A stretch of 64,000 nucleotides of DNA from Notamacropus eugenii (GCF_028372415.1 NC_092877.1:212776116-212840115); one strand, 5' to 3'. Counted from the stretch's first letter, positions 22,646 through 34,460 are shown. The notes: generated from the sequence alone by a model not told the origin. Program-made: numbers and translations.

Positions 22646-23905
22646 GGGAGTGGAAGGGTAGAAAGTATTAGAGTAAAAGAAGAAGTAACTTAATATGTGC
22701 CAGAAAAGTGGTCACATTCGTAAGTCTTATAGATGAGGCTTCATTTCATTAAGAAAAAAGAGAGGTAAACTTTTTTTTTGCCCAGAAGAAATTATTTTAA
22801 GGAAATAGTTCACTCAGCTCTACCTATACATACTCTTGGCCCATCTTTGAAATTTATTCTACTTAGGCTTTTCATTTCTCAGTTTCTTCCTTTGTAAAGT
22901 GTGGGGCTAGTAACATGACATAAGCTTATTGAGAGTAAAACCTTTTGTTAAATATCAAATGGTAATAGAATTATCAGCTGTTACTGTTACTTCTCATCCA
23001 AGAAGTTTATATGAGGACTCATTAAAATGTAGCACTATTAGAACTGGGATAACTAGACAAGAGAACAATGTTCTTAATTTTTTTCAGGGAACATTTTAAT
23101 ATGGTAACTAGCTATGGGCTCTTGAGAGGAAGTTGTATCTAACAAGTAACAAATAGTGACAAAAAAATCAAAATATGGCATTCCATATTTTGATACTGTG
23201 AAACTGAAGAAAATGAGCAGTATTTCTCAGACTTGACAGAGAAAAACCTGTTGGGAAGTCAGTTGCCAAGGCAGGACAGAATGATCTAATAGGAGGCAAA
23301 GCATCTGAAAAGCTACAGACAAAAATATTAGTGTTATTTTGTCATTTCTAGACATATAAAGCCTGATATAAAGAGCTTCATAAAAACCTTGTTCAGAAAA
23401 ACATTTTTTAAAAATCTAAGAAAACTATTGATGGGCATGTATGTGGTTTTCAAACTAAATTGGAATGCAGACATTTGGGAAATGTTGGGTGGTGGCAGTG
23501 ACACTCAGATGGAGAACCCTTGATTGGAACCATTTTGTTGATAGATAGCCATTATAACTATTGGGAAGGGTAGAGAAACTCTGTTTATTTAATCCTCTCT
23601 GGTTATACCACAGCAAGTATTTTCCTTCATAGTCCTTAATTAGAGTCTTAGTTAATCTTGGTACTGAAGTGAGACTGATCAGTTTTTAATTTCTAGGATG
23701 ATCCTTTAGTTCTTTTTAAAGAAAATAATAGAAGTGTAATGATCTCCCATGTTAGTAACATCCCAGATGTTCTGTGCAGGGCAGCAGTGTGTAAATCAGA
23801 GAGCACTCAATTTGGGCTCCTTAAAAGGCAATGAATTTGATTACAAGGTGTCAAACTGTGGACTTGAACTTTGATATCTAGGTACAGAGAGACTTTTTTC
23901 TGTTT
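22646..23905. other. unassigned DNA
   Basis: A weak SINE 3' half is possible at 22862-22985 ('tttctcagtttcttcctttg'). Otherwise nothing recognised. Confidence 0.5.
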
Positions 23906-23909
23906 TGAA

Positions 23910-24045
23910 GAAAATGAATAAATAAAAAATGTTTTTTTTAGTGTCTCCTATGAGTCAGGCATGGCACTAGGTACTGGGGACACAGTGCTAAAAATGAAAT
24001 AGTTCTTGCCCTGAAGGACTTTGCACTTTATTAAAGGACACAATA
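23910..24045 (+). repeat. old interspersed repeat fragment
   Basis: 'gagtcaggcatggcactagg', 'tactggggacacag' and 'cttgccctgaaggactttg' form a motif order common in mammalian intergenic DNA. I cannot assign the family. Diverged relatives are at 10447-10560 and 12535-12640. Confidence 0.5.
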
Positions 24046-24049
24046 CGTA

Positions 24050-24665
24050 CATACGTAAGTAAATTTTCCTCTCACTTAGGAGAAATTAATGTGAAGAAAG
24101 TACACAATTTCCTCCTCACCACCACCAACTGCTAACTAGATGTCATCAACATACATACAGGCACAAGAACTCTGGGAGTACCAGCATCCTCCTGATAACC
24201 AATCATGCTTACTGCATTACCTTCACAGCTGACATCCAGAGAAGCAACTTCAGTGGAAAAGGGGCTAGCTGCCCCTACCAACTGTCACACACAGGGTAAG
24301 TAAGAGCCTAAGTGAAGCATTAAGTCTCCATGAGGGAGAGACAGGAAGAAGAATGTCACTTTGACTGCCATCTCTCTTCAGACACTGATGGATACAGCTG
24401 AAGACCCTGAATCTATGAGCTTTAGGAATAGCAATGCTTCCAGTCTGGTGTTTTGAGCTATTATCTTGGAAGTAAGTCCTGTGGGGATTTAGCCTACAGC
24501 CAAAGTTACTGAAGACCCAGAAAAGAAAGTTCTTGTCACCAAAATCCTTGGCACTGTCAAACAATTCAACATCTGAAACATATTATTTTATCAGTAGAAA
24601 TGAAACTAATGTGGAAGAATTAATAACCGCTTTACTGCTGTGCTTTATGGACCAAGAGACCTTTC
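24050..24665. other. unassigned DNA
   Basis: One 99-residue minus-strand open frame (24265-24564) has no recognisable similarity. No other structure seen. Confidence 0.45.
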
Positions 24666-24669
24666 TGAC

Positions 24670-24825
24670 TTGCTGCTAAAACCTCCCATCTAGTTGTTTT
24701 ACCCATTAGAATGTGAGCTCCCTGAAAACAGAAACTTTCTTACTTTTCCATTTTTATCACCAATGCTTAGTACAGTGCTTGGCATATAACAGATGCTTAA
24801 TAAATACTTCATTCATTCAAGAATA
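24670..24825 (+). mobile_element. L2-type LINE 3' end
   Basis: 'gaatgtgagctccctgaaaa', 'caatgcttagtacagtgctt' and 'ggcatataacagatgcttaa' followed by 'taaat' repeats is the characteristic L2 3' terminus. Confidence 0.75.
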
Positions 24826-24846
24826 TACCTTATATGTGTACATGTG

Positions 24847-25624
24847 CAGGCATATCTCATTTTATTGCACTTTGCTTTATTGAGTTTCACAGATTTGTTC
24901 TGAACAAATTGACGGTGTGTGGTACTGAATAAGTCTATTGGCGCCATTTTTCCAACAGCATATACATCATATCTCTGTCATATAATTCTCTCATAATATT
25001 TCAAAAGTTTTTATTATATCTGTTATGGCAACTTATAATGAATGATCTTTAATATTACCATTGTAATTACGCTTGGGCACCATAAACCCTGTCCATATGA
25101 GACAGCAAACTTAATTGACAGATATTTTGTGTGTTCTGACTGTTTTACTAACAGGCACTTCCTCCATCTCTCTCCCTCTGCTTGGGCTTCGCTATTCCAT
25201 GAAACACAACAATATTGAAAGTAGGCGAATCAATAGCCCCACAATGGCCTCTAAGCATTCAAGTGAAAAGAAGATTAATTCTATGTGGCAAACTTCATTT
25301 AAGAAATTGTCACAGCCACTGAACCTTCAGCAATCACCACCCTGATCAGCTAGCAGCCATCAACATTAAGGCAAGATCTTCCACCAGTAAAAAGATTATG
25401 ATTCACTGAAGGCTCATATGATGGTTAGCATTTTTTGTCAATAAAGTATGTTTGATTAAGATATAAGCATTTGGTTTTTTTAAAGACTGTTGACTACAGT
25501 ATAGTGTCAACACAACTTTGATATGTACTGGGAAACTAAAAAAAATTGTATGACTAGCTTTATTGAGATATTTACTGTGGTGGTCTGGAATCAAAACTAC
25601 AATCAAATCTCCAAGGTATGCCTG
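24847..25624 (+). mobile_element. Tigger-type (pogo/Tc1-mariner) DNA transposon, internally deleted
   Basis: Terminal inverted repeats 'caggcatatctcattttatt' (left) and the antisense form ending '...ccaaggtatgcctg' (right) are Tigger ends. Internal words 'ggcgccatttttccaacagc' and 'gtctggaatcaaaactac' also match Tigger1. The full element is about 2.4 kb with a DDE transposase; this copy is 778 bp, so most of the transposase gene is gone. It could be moved only in trans. The TA target is kept on the right ('ta' at 25625-25626) and mutated on the left ('tg'). Confidence 0.93.
25241..25345 (+). pseudogene. deleted Tigger transposase reading frame
   Basis: The frame joins the transposase start (MASKHSSEKK) directly to its last ~25 codons (NSMWQTSFKKLSQPLNLQQS). 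The helix-turn-helix DNA-binding and DDE catalytic regions are absent. The deletion point lies where the family has the same 'gaaaggaagagtc'-like word near both ends of the gene, so a direct-repeat deletion is the likely cause. Confidence 0.85.
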
Positions 25625-25854
25625 TAGTATACATACACACATGCATATATTAAAGGCAATTTCACGGGGAAATGAAAACACTCAGGGGGATCAAGAAAGG
25701 TCTCATGTGAGAGAAAGAGGTGATGTTTGAGCCATGCTTTTAAGGAAACCAAGGATTTTGAAAAGATGGAGATGGAGAGGAAAAAAATTCCACCATCAAA
25801 AGGCTCTTTTTTGACCAAAAGGAAATAAAATGGACTGGAAGGAAATAAAATGAA

Positions 25855-26300
25855 TCAAATCTTAAAGTCAGGAGAACCTGGATTTGCATCCCTTTTCTGG
25901 CACTTAAAGAATCTTGGATCTAGAGCTAGAAAAAACCAAGAGTAAATCGAAATCTATCTGTATAATTTTATAGATGAGGCAGTTGAAGTACAGGGAATCT
26001 AAGCAATTTGTTCAAGGTCACAGAGGCTACGCTATAGGTGGGACTTGAACATGGGTCTTTTAATTACAACTCCAGTGTTCTTTCCAGTGTACCACAGTGC
26101 CTTTGTAATAGCTATTTGATTCCCGAGTAAGTCAATTAATCTATCCAAGCTCCAGTTTCAGCACCAAAAAATGTGGATGATGATAAAATCGAGGGTATCT
26201 ACCTCACCAAGACTTTGTGAGGTTGAAATGAGATAATCCACATCAAACAATTTGTACATTATGTAAATTTGAGGTAATGCACATGGAACTCTTTCCATAC
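25855..26300 (+). mobile_element. MAR-type SINE split by a MIR/THER1 SINE
   Basis: The outer head ('cttaaagtcaggagaacctg', 25862-25908) and tail ('ccaagctccagtttcagc' onward, 26145-26300) belong to one SINE. The insert (25910-26105) has the THER1/MIR order 'gatctagagctagaaaaaac', 'tagatgaggcagttgaag', 'caaggtcacagaggctac'. The MIR-like copy is therefore the later arrival, unless both are parts of one composite. Confidence 0.6.
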
Positions 26301-26317
26301 TATGAAAATGTCAGACA

Positions 26318-26432
26318 TTATTGTCATTAGATAACACAAGAATTAACAACTCTATTTTATAGATGATCTAACAAGGGCTGAGTTTGACTAAATGACTTAA
26401 AGTCATATAGTGAGCAAATGTTTCAGGTGGAA
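26318..26432 (+). mobile_element. MIR-type SINE fragment
   Basis: 'ttattgtcattagataac' and 'ttttatagatgatctaac' then 'ttaaagtcatatagtgag' match a diverged MIR core. Confidence 0.55.
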
Positions 26433-26434
26433 AA

Positions 26435-27175
26435 TGTTTGGTTAATAAATCTGTGTATAAGTGGAATGCCTGATTTTTTTCACATTTACAGTTACTGGTG
26501 AATTCAAGTTTGCCATCTTGAAATCTGGGAGTAGTTGCTTATACAATGGTAGTAATGGGCAAGTGGTTGATTGGTCACACCTTATAAGCCAAATAATTCA
26601 TATTGCCAATTTGGTACCTTGATATATCTGTGACATCAGTGTCAACCTTATTCAAATAGCAAACATCACAAATCATTTATACCATCTTACCATGTGCTAT
26701 CTTTGTCCATGTTCCCTCACACAACTTCCCAAAAGGATTCCTTCCCCCTCCTCCCTAAATATTAGAGGCCTTCTGGGTCTTTTTTATATTTCATAGATAA
26801 CAGCATATCACTTAGAATATCTCTGTTATATTAAACTTTTACTACATGATGAGCACTAATTAATTTTCCCTTGTGCAACTTCTTATATATAAGAAGTCAG
26901 CATTATAAATATGAAGTAACTTGCTTGTTCACGCCATTGAGGGGGGTATGTTGGAAAATTTAATAAAAATAAGTTTTTTTCTGAAAATGTGTTTCAGGAT
27001 GAACCCCCCACCAAGATGCGCACGATTTAGGCTTCAGGCTATACATACAACAATTGGCTTGAAACTGTCAACTAATAACTTGGTGGAGATAAGTTGATGG
27101 CCTACCAGAAGGATGTGGGTGAAGGTAATGGCATGTAAGGACAAAGGAGAAGAAACAATTTCAATTCAAAATATA
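26435..27175. other. unassigned DNA
   Basis: No gene or repeat recognised. Confidence 0.45.
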
Positions 27176-27179
27176 CTTG

Positions 27180-27372
27180 AATATGTTTTTCAGATTTTTT
27201 GGCATCAATGTCATCAGTGAAACTGGCTTATAATTTTCTTTCTATTCTGTATTTCTTTCAGGTTTTAGTATCGGGACTGTATTTGTTCCATAAAAAGAGT
27301 TTGTTAAGATGTTTGTTATTTTTAATCTTGCAAATAATTTGTTGTGCATATGAATTAATTATTCTTTGAATA
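27180..27372 (-). mobile_element. L1 ORF2 reverse transcriptase fragment
   Basis: The minus strand gives a degraded 'IP-TKT...KENYKPVSLM' region, the L1 '[17 protein letters not shown]' block. Short, frames broken. Confidence 0.65.
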
Positions 27373-27380
27373 TTTTATAG

Positions 27381-27465
27381 CAGAGGTCAGTCAACAAGCT
27401 GTGGCTCATGAACTAAATTCAGCCCATGCCTGTTATTATACGGCTTATGAACTAAGAAAGTTTTT
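27381..27465 (+). mobile_element. palindromic hAT-like element, left arm
   Basis: 'cagaggtcagtcaacaagct' through 'cagcccatgcctgttatt' is the antisense counterpart of 36240-36345. Such 'cag-ggtc-caa' ends with a 'gcccat-cctgttttt' interior are typical of non-autonomous hAT elements. Interrupted at 27466 by L1-type DNA. Confidence 0.7.
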
Positions 27466-27890
27466 GGGGGGTGAGCCAAGATGGTGGAGTGAAAGCAAGG
27501 ACTCATCTGTACTTATCCACAAATTCCTTCACATACCTCTAAGAAATGAATCTGAAAGAATTTTAAAGTGGCAGAATCTATTGGGAGACAGAGAGTGGCA
27601 GATGTGCAGCCCAAGACAGCCTGAATGATTGACAGGAAGGATCTGTTACACTGGACTCGGGGAGCCCAGAGTGCGCAGGAGGTACCAGTGCAGAATCTGT
27701 CATATTGGAGCAGGAACAGCCCCAGACAGGCTGAATCTTCAGTGGTAGTTTGGATTCCCAAGCTGCTCAGCACAGGATGGGAGTCCAACAGAACTGGGTG
27801 AGAGAGAAGCGTAGGGCCCACAGCAGGTGCAGCAGCTACTCATGGGGCTCTCAGGTCACAGATTAAATGTTTGAAAATTGTCTACTTGAA
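27466..27890 (+). mobile_element. L1/HAL1 5' UTR fragment
   Basis: Starts with 'gggtgagccaagatggtgg', an L1 5' end with a YY1-type site, and runs ~425 bp before a second L1 5' end begins. Open frames here (27401-27628 plus, 27513-27821 minus) are not ORF1. Confidence 0.65.
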
Positions 27891-28430
27891 CTTCTGGGAG
27901 CCAAGATGGTGGAATAAACTGTTAAGTGCTCTCACACTCCCTGATTAACCTTGAAAAACTCAGAGAATATTGCCCCAGGAAAAATCCTGGAATAGTAAAG
28001 GCAGTAGAAGGGGTAAATAGTCTTTTAGCTCAGGAGGCTAGGGCAACCACTGGGAAGGGTCCTTCTTGCTGTGGAAGGGGATCAGTGTATAATTGGAAGC
28101 ATCCCAGCAAGCCCCACCTCAGTGGACCAGCAGGAGATCCTGAGTCCAAGGAGGGTGGAGACAGTAAGCACCAAATATCAGTACCCCAGGCATACCTTAG
28201 CAAAGCTAGTGGAATTGGGCAGACATCAGTACAGATGAGGTTAGTGCAGCCCTAGGGGAAGAACAGACCTTCAGCAACCAGACCACTCATCCTCCACATC
28301 TCATGCCTTGAGCTTAAGTGTAACACTGGAAAAACTCAGACTTCACCTGGCCTCAGACTTGGCACACATCAGCCAGCTCGGCACCAGAAAAGCTGCAGCA
28401 TTATATAACTTCTAGCTAAAAGAATCAGAG
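27891..28430 (+). mobile_element. L1 5' UTR, first unit
   Basis: Starts 'cttctgggagccaagatgg'. From about 28022 it is homologous to 31081-31505: both carry a 'cccacctcag' block and a 'gcagcatt...ttctagct' end. It is separated from the rest of the L1 by the HAL1 at 28431-31008. Confidence 0.72.
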
Positions 28431-31008
28431 CCTGAGGCAGAGCCACATGGCAGAGTAACCCCCCAGACATTTTAGCACTCTCCCCCCAAATCCAGCCAAA
28501 TACTTGTAAAAAATAACTCTAAATAAATCCTTGAGCTGCAGAACCCATAGAATGATGGAGTGAAGCAAATCTCCAATCCAAGATAGCCTGGAAAGTTGCC
28601 AGGAAGTACCTATTGTGCCATGCTGGGAGTAAAGCACAGTCCAGTATGGGTCACATGGGCACAGACTGGACCTGAGCATGTCTTTGGTGGGGACTGAATC
28701 TTGGCAACTTGTTCCAGACCCCAAAATTCTGAGGACAAATGGGAAGGTCAGTAGAAAAAATCTGTGAGATCTGTGTGGGAAAGTAGAGTGGTTTGGCTCC
28801 AGGATGGTGGAGGGGGTGGAGGAGTCTGTGGAGGAGAAGCCCTCAGCATCAGTAGCAGTGGCAGTGACAGTTTCCAGACCTCTAGGCCCAGAGATTGTGG
28901 GGGGATTCAGTGGCTGATAGTACACTCCCCCACCCTCCAGAAGTAGAACACTACCTTGACAAAGAGCTCAAAAGTCAAGTAAATAGCTAGGAAAATGAGC
29001 AAAAACTGGAAAAAGAATCAGATTATAGAATCTTACTTTGGTGACAAGGAAGACCAAAGTATACAAGCAGAAGAAGACAATGAAGTCAAAGCTCCTACAT
29101 CCAAAGACTCCAAGAAAAATACTAATTGGTCTCAGGCCATGGAAGAGCTTCAAAAGGATTTTGAAAATCAAGTAAGAGAATAGAGCAAATATTGGGAAGA
29201 AAAATGAGAGTGATACAAGGAGAACAAGTCAACTACTTGCTAATGGAGACCTCCAAAAATGCTGAAAAAAATAACACTTTACAAAATAGAATAACTCAAG
29301 TGGCAAAAGAGATCCAAAAAGCCAATGAAGAGAAGAATACCCCAAAAAGCAGAATTGGACAGCTGGAAAAGGAAGTCCAAAAGCACATTGAAAAAATGAT
29401 TCCTTAAAGATAAAAATGGAGCAGATTGAAGCTAACAACTTTATGAAAAATCAAGAAATTATAAAACCAAGTCAAAGGAATGAAAAAATAGCAGATAATG
29501 TGAAATATCTCATTGGAAAAACAACTGACCTGAAAATAGATCCAGGAGAGACAATTTAAAAGCTATTGGAGAACCTGAAAGTCATGATCATAAAAAGAGC
29601 CTAGACACCATCTTTCAAGAAACTATCAAAGAAAACTGACTTGATATTCTAGAACCAGAGGGTAAAATAGATATTGAAAGAATTCATCAATTGCCTCATG
29701 AAAGAGATCCCAAAAGGAAAACTCTTTGGAATATAGTAGCCAGATTCCTGAGCTGCCAGGTCAAGGAGAAAAGATTGCAAACAGCTAGAAAGAAACAATT
29801 TGAGTATTGTGGAAATACAATCAGGATTACGCAAGATCTAACAGCTTCTACATTAAAGAATCCCAGGACTTGAAATGTGATATTCCAGAGGTGAAAGGAG
29901 CTAGGATTAAAATAAAGAATCACCTACCCAACAAAACTGAGTGTAATTCTTCAGGGGAAAAATGGTCATTCAATGAAATAGAGGACTTTCAAGCATTCTT
30001 GTTGAACCAACCAGAGCTGATTAGAGAATTTGACTTTGAAACACAAGAATCAAGACAAGCATGAAAAGGTAAACAGGAAAGAGAAATCATAAGGGACTTC
30101 CTAAGGTTGAACTATTTACATTCCTACATGGAAAGATCATGTTTGTAACTCTTGAGACTTTTCTCATTAGCATAGTTGGAGGGATTATATACAAAAAGAC
30201 AGAGGGAACAGGATTCATTGAATAGGAAGGGATGATATCTAAAAAGATTAAATTCAGGGGTGAAAGGAATATATTGGGAGGAGAAAGGGAGAAATAGAAT
30301 GGGACAAGTTATGTCTCAAATGAAAGAGGGGAGAGATGAGAGGGAAAGAACAAACCTTACTGTTCTTGCATTTGCCTTAAGGATGAAATAATATGCACAC
30401 TCATTTTGGTATGAAAATCTATCTTACATTACAGGAAAGAAAGAGTGAAGGAGATAAGTGGGAGTGGGAGATGATAGGAGGGAGGGCAAATAGAAGGAAG
30501 GGGTTAATTAGAAGTAAACACTTTTGAGGAGGGAGAGGGTCAAAAGACAGACTAGAATAAATGGGAGGCAGGATAGTACTGAGGGACATATAGTTAATCT
30601 TTAACAACACGAATGTTATGGAAGTGTTTTGCATAACTAAACATGTATAACCTATCTTGAATTGCTTGGCTTCTAAGTGGGAATGGGTGGGGAGGGAAGA
30701 AAGGTGAGTAGTTGGAACTCAAAGTTTTAAAAACAAATGTTAAAAAAATTGTTTTTACATGCAACTGGGAAATAAGTTATATAGGCAATGGGGTATAGAA
30801 ATCTATCTTGCCCTACAAGAAAATAGAGGGGATGGGGATAAGAGAAGGGAACGGTGTGATAGAAGGGAGGGCAAATTGCAGGAAGTAGTAATCAGGATGT
30901 ATACTGTCTTGGGGTGGGAAGAGGGGAGAGATGGGGAGAAAATTTGGAACTCAAAATCTTGTGGAAGTGTCTGTTGAAAACCAAAAGCAAATAAATATTT
31001 TTTTTTTG
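28431..31008 (+). mobile_element. HAL1 inserted in the L1 5' UTR
   Basis: A 2578-bp unit: 5' UTR ('cctgaggcagagccacatgg'), degraded ORF1 (28995-30064), GA-rich 3' UTR with the 'gtttttacatgcaactggg' word near 30749, and end 'gcaaataaatattt'. No ORF2. Flanking words 'aaagaatcagag' (28419-28430) and 'aaagaaagag' (31009-31018) are a plausible but imperfect target duplication. Confidence 0.83.
28995..30064 (+). pseudogene. HAL1 ORF1 remnant
   Basis: Collinear blocks in shifting frames: 28995-29183 (MSKNWKKNQIIESYFGDKED, the usual N-terminus, so this ATG is probably the original start), 29192-29407 (coiled coil with IQKANEEKN and QLEKEVQ), 29691-29873 (linker and C-terminal domain start) and 29807-30064 (DFQAFLLNQPELIREFDF). 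Stops separate them. Confidence 0.88.
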
Positions 31009-31589
31009 AAAGAAAGAGCTAGATGCCACAGAACACAAAACCAGTAACGAGGATGCTAGCTCCCAGTACAAGAACTAAACAGACTCATAGCATGGGAGGC
31101 TAGGAAAATCACTAAGGAGGGTCCCTCTTGTTGTGGCTTAAGGAGACTAGTGTAGGACCAGAGCTGTCCCAGACAGCCCCACCTCAGCAGACTGGGAGGA
31201 GATCCTGAGCCCCAGGGGGGTGGAGCCCACAACTGCCAGCATCAGGACCCCAGGCATGCCTCAGCACCCCAGGGGAATCAGGAAGACATTAGAGCAGGCA
31301 GGATCATGAACTGCTAAGCTTGCCTATGCTCTAGCTCAGCAGAGGAGACCTGCTGTAGCCAGACCACCCCTCTCCCACACTTTACACAGTTAGCTCCAGA
31401 ACAACTCCTGGCAAACCCAGAAAGACTTCACCTGGCCTCTGCTTTCTCACACCAGCTAACTCAGTACCAGGTAAGCTGCAGCATTTAAGTTTCTAGCTGA
31501 AAGAACCAGAGGCCACAACACATAAAGCCTCAATTTCAAGGCACAAGAACTGTGGGACAGAGCCCCTTGTGCCCTAGAAGCAGAGACCT

Positions 31590-32033
31590 ACTTTAAAAGT
31601 CAGGAAAAGAGTGATCATCAAGAGTGAGAAGCTAAGCAGAAAAGAAAAGACCACAGAATTTTTCTATGGGGACAAGGACCTAACACCAAAGAGGTCAGAA
31701 TTGAGATTGTACTCCCATCTGAAACTCCAGAAGGAAATACGAACTGGTCACAAGCACAAAGAGCACTCTTGGAAGAGCTGAAGAAGGATTTTAAAAGCAA
31801 AATTGGAGAAACAGAAGAAAAACTGGCCAATGATTTTAAAAATATGAAAAAAAATTCACTGAAGAGAATAGCTCCTTAAAAAGGAAAATTGGACTAATGG
31901 AAAAGGAAGCACAAAACTTAACTGGAAAAACTGGACAAATGGAAAATGAAGTACAAAAAGTAACTGGAGAAAATAGCTCCTTAAAAGGAATGATTGAACA
32001 GATAGAAAAGGAGATGCAAAAATTAACTGAATA
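31590..32033 (+). pseudogene. L1 ORF1 N-terminal/coiled-coil remnant
   Basis: The translated plus strand is Lys/Glu-rich with repeats of a 'LMEKEAQNLTGKTGQMENEV'-like heptad unit; the DNA word 'gaaaatagctccttaaaa' recurs at 31866 and 31970. This internal duplication lengthens the coiled coil. The RNA-binding C-terminal domain is missing before ORF2 starts. Confidence 0.65.
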
Positions 32034-32075
32034 AAACAATTTGATGCACAAATGATGGGAAAGAAAATGGAGGAA

Positions 32076-32785
32076 AACACACAGATAATAATCATAACTG
32101 TGAATGTGAATGGGGTGAACACTCCCATAAAAAGGAGCAGATAGCAGAATAGATTAAAAACCATAATCCAACAATATGTTATTTACAAGAAACACATTTG
32201 AAATGGGGAGATACACACAGGATAAAGGTAAAAGTTTGGAGCAGAATATATTGTGCTTCATCTGAAGTAAAAAACCAGGGGTGCAATCCTAATCTCAAAA
32301 AAAGCAAAAGCAGAAATAGATCTAATCAAAAGAGATAAGAAAGGAAACTATATCCTTCTAAAAGACACCATAGACAACAAAGCAATTTCATTACTAAACA
32401 TATATGCTCCAAGTGTCATAGCATCCAAATTCTTAGAGGAGAAATTAAGGGAGTTACAGGAAGAAAAAACAGCAAAACTATACTAGTGGGAGACCTCAAT
32501 CTCCCCCTTTCTGAACTTGATAAATCTAACCTCAAAATAAACAAGAAAGAAGTTAAGAAGGTGAATAAAATTCTGGATAAGGTAGATATAATAGATCTCT
32601 GGAAGAAAATGAATGGTGATAGAAAGGAATATATATTTTTTTCAGTGGTACATAGCACATATACAAAAATTGACCATGTACTAGGGCATAAAAACCTCAC
32701 AATCCAGTGCAGAAAGACAGAGATAGTCAATGCATCCTTCTCAGATCATAATGCAATAAAAATTATATGTAATAAAAGGCCATGA
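32076..32785 (+). pseudogene. L1 ORF2 endonuclease domain remnant
   Basis: Seen in order: TVNVNGVNTPIKR (N-terminal beta strand), CYLQETHLK with the catalytic Glu, then an ISLLNIYAPS block. The open frame 32486-32785 carries MGDLNLPLS (family GDFN) and SDHNAIKI with the catalytic His. This apurinic-type endonuclease nicks target DNA for reverse transcription. Several stops fall before 32486. Confidence 0.9.
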
Positions 32786-33350
32786 AAAGATAGACTAAAA
32801 ATTAATTTGAAACTAATCTAATCTTAAAGAATGAGTGGGTTAAACTACAAATAACAGAAACAATCAACAACTTCATTCAAGAGAATAACAATAATGAGTT
32901 AACCTGCCAAATCTTATGGGATACTGCAAATGCAGTTCTTAGGGGAAGTTTTATATCTTTGAATACCTGCATGAATAAAATATAGAAAGAAGAGATCAAT
33001 GAATTGGGCATACTACTGAAAAAGCAAGAAAAAGAACAACTTAAAAATACAAATTAGAAATACTGAAAACCAAAGGAGAGGTTAATTGAAATTAAGAAGA
33101 CTATTGAACTAATAAATAAAACTAAGAGTTGGTTTTATGAAAAAAAAAACAATAAAATTGATAAACCTTTGGTCAATTTGATTAAAAAAAGAAAGAAGAA
33201 ATCCAAATTACAAATATCAAAAATGAAAAGGGTGAACTCACCTCCAATGAGGAGGAAATTAAAATAATAATCATTAATTACTTTGCCCAACTGTACACCC
33301 ATAAATTCGACAATCTAAATGAAATTCATAATTATTTTAAAAAATATAAA

Positions 33351-34460
33351 TTGTCCAGATTAACAGAAGAGGAAGTTGAACACTTAAATAACCCCATCTC
33401 AGAAAAAGAAATTGAAGAAGCCATCAATGAACTCCCTAGGAAAAAATCTCCAGGGCCAGATGGATTCACAAGTGAATTCTATCAAACGTTTAAAGAACAG
33501 TTAATTCCAATACTACATAGACTATTTGGGAAAATTGGTGGAGTCATACCAAATTCTTTTTATGATACAAATATTCTTCTGATACCTAACGCAGGAAGAG
33601 TCAAAATAGAGAAAGAAAATTATAGACCAATTTCTCTAATGAATATAAATGCAAAAATTTTAAATAAGATTTTAGTAAAAAGAATACAGCAACTTATCAT
33701 GAAAATAATACATTATGATCAAGTAGGATTTATACCAGGAATTGAGGGCTGGTTCAATATTAGGAAAACTATTAGCATTATTGATCATATCAACAATAAA
33801 ACTAACAGAAATCTCACGATTATCTCAATAGATGCAGAAAAATATTTTGACAAAATATAACACCCATTCCTGTTGAAAATACTGGAGAGCATAGGACTAA
33901 ATAGAACTTTCCATAAGATAATAAACAGTGTCTATCTACAACCTTCAGCAAGCATTATATGCAATGGGGATAAGCTAGATACATTTCCAGTAAGATCAGG
34001 GGTGAAAAAAGGATGTCCATTATCACCACTATTATTCAATATGGTACTAGAAATGTTAGCTGTAGCAATAAGAGAAGAAAAAGAAATTGAAGGAATTAGA
34101 ATAGGCAAAGAAGAAACTAAGTTATCACTCTTTCCAGATGACATGATGATATACTTACGGAAATCTAGAGAATCAAATAAAAAACTACTTGAAATAAACA
34201 ACTTTTACACAGTTGCAGGTTACAAAATAGACCCACACAGATCTTCTGCATTTCTGTATATTGCTAACAAAGTCCAACAGCAAGAGATAAAAAGAGAAAT
34301 TCCATTTAAAGCTAGGTTAGACACTATAAAATATTTGGGAGTCTACCTGCCAAAACAAATCCAGGGACTATATGAACACAATTACAAAACATTTTTTGCA
34401 CAAATGAAGTCAGATCTAAGTGACTGGAAAAATCAGCTGCTCGTAGGTAGACTGAGATAA
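33351..34460 (+). pseudogene. L1 ORF2 reverse transcriptase domain remnant
   Basis: Two long frames (33351-33860 and 33873-34460). The first has [37 protein letters not shown] and [11 protein letters not shown] with the first catalytic Asp. A stop separates it from the second, which has GVKKGCPLSPLLF and the catalytic LFPDDMMIY. The usual Ala of FADD is Pro here (34134-34136). Otherwise well preserved compared with the rest of the element. Confidence 0.93.

Noticed and set aside
28425-28925. A 166-codon minus-strand open frame
   Set aside because: Antisense to a HAL1 5' UTR; similar antisense frames occur in the other copies.
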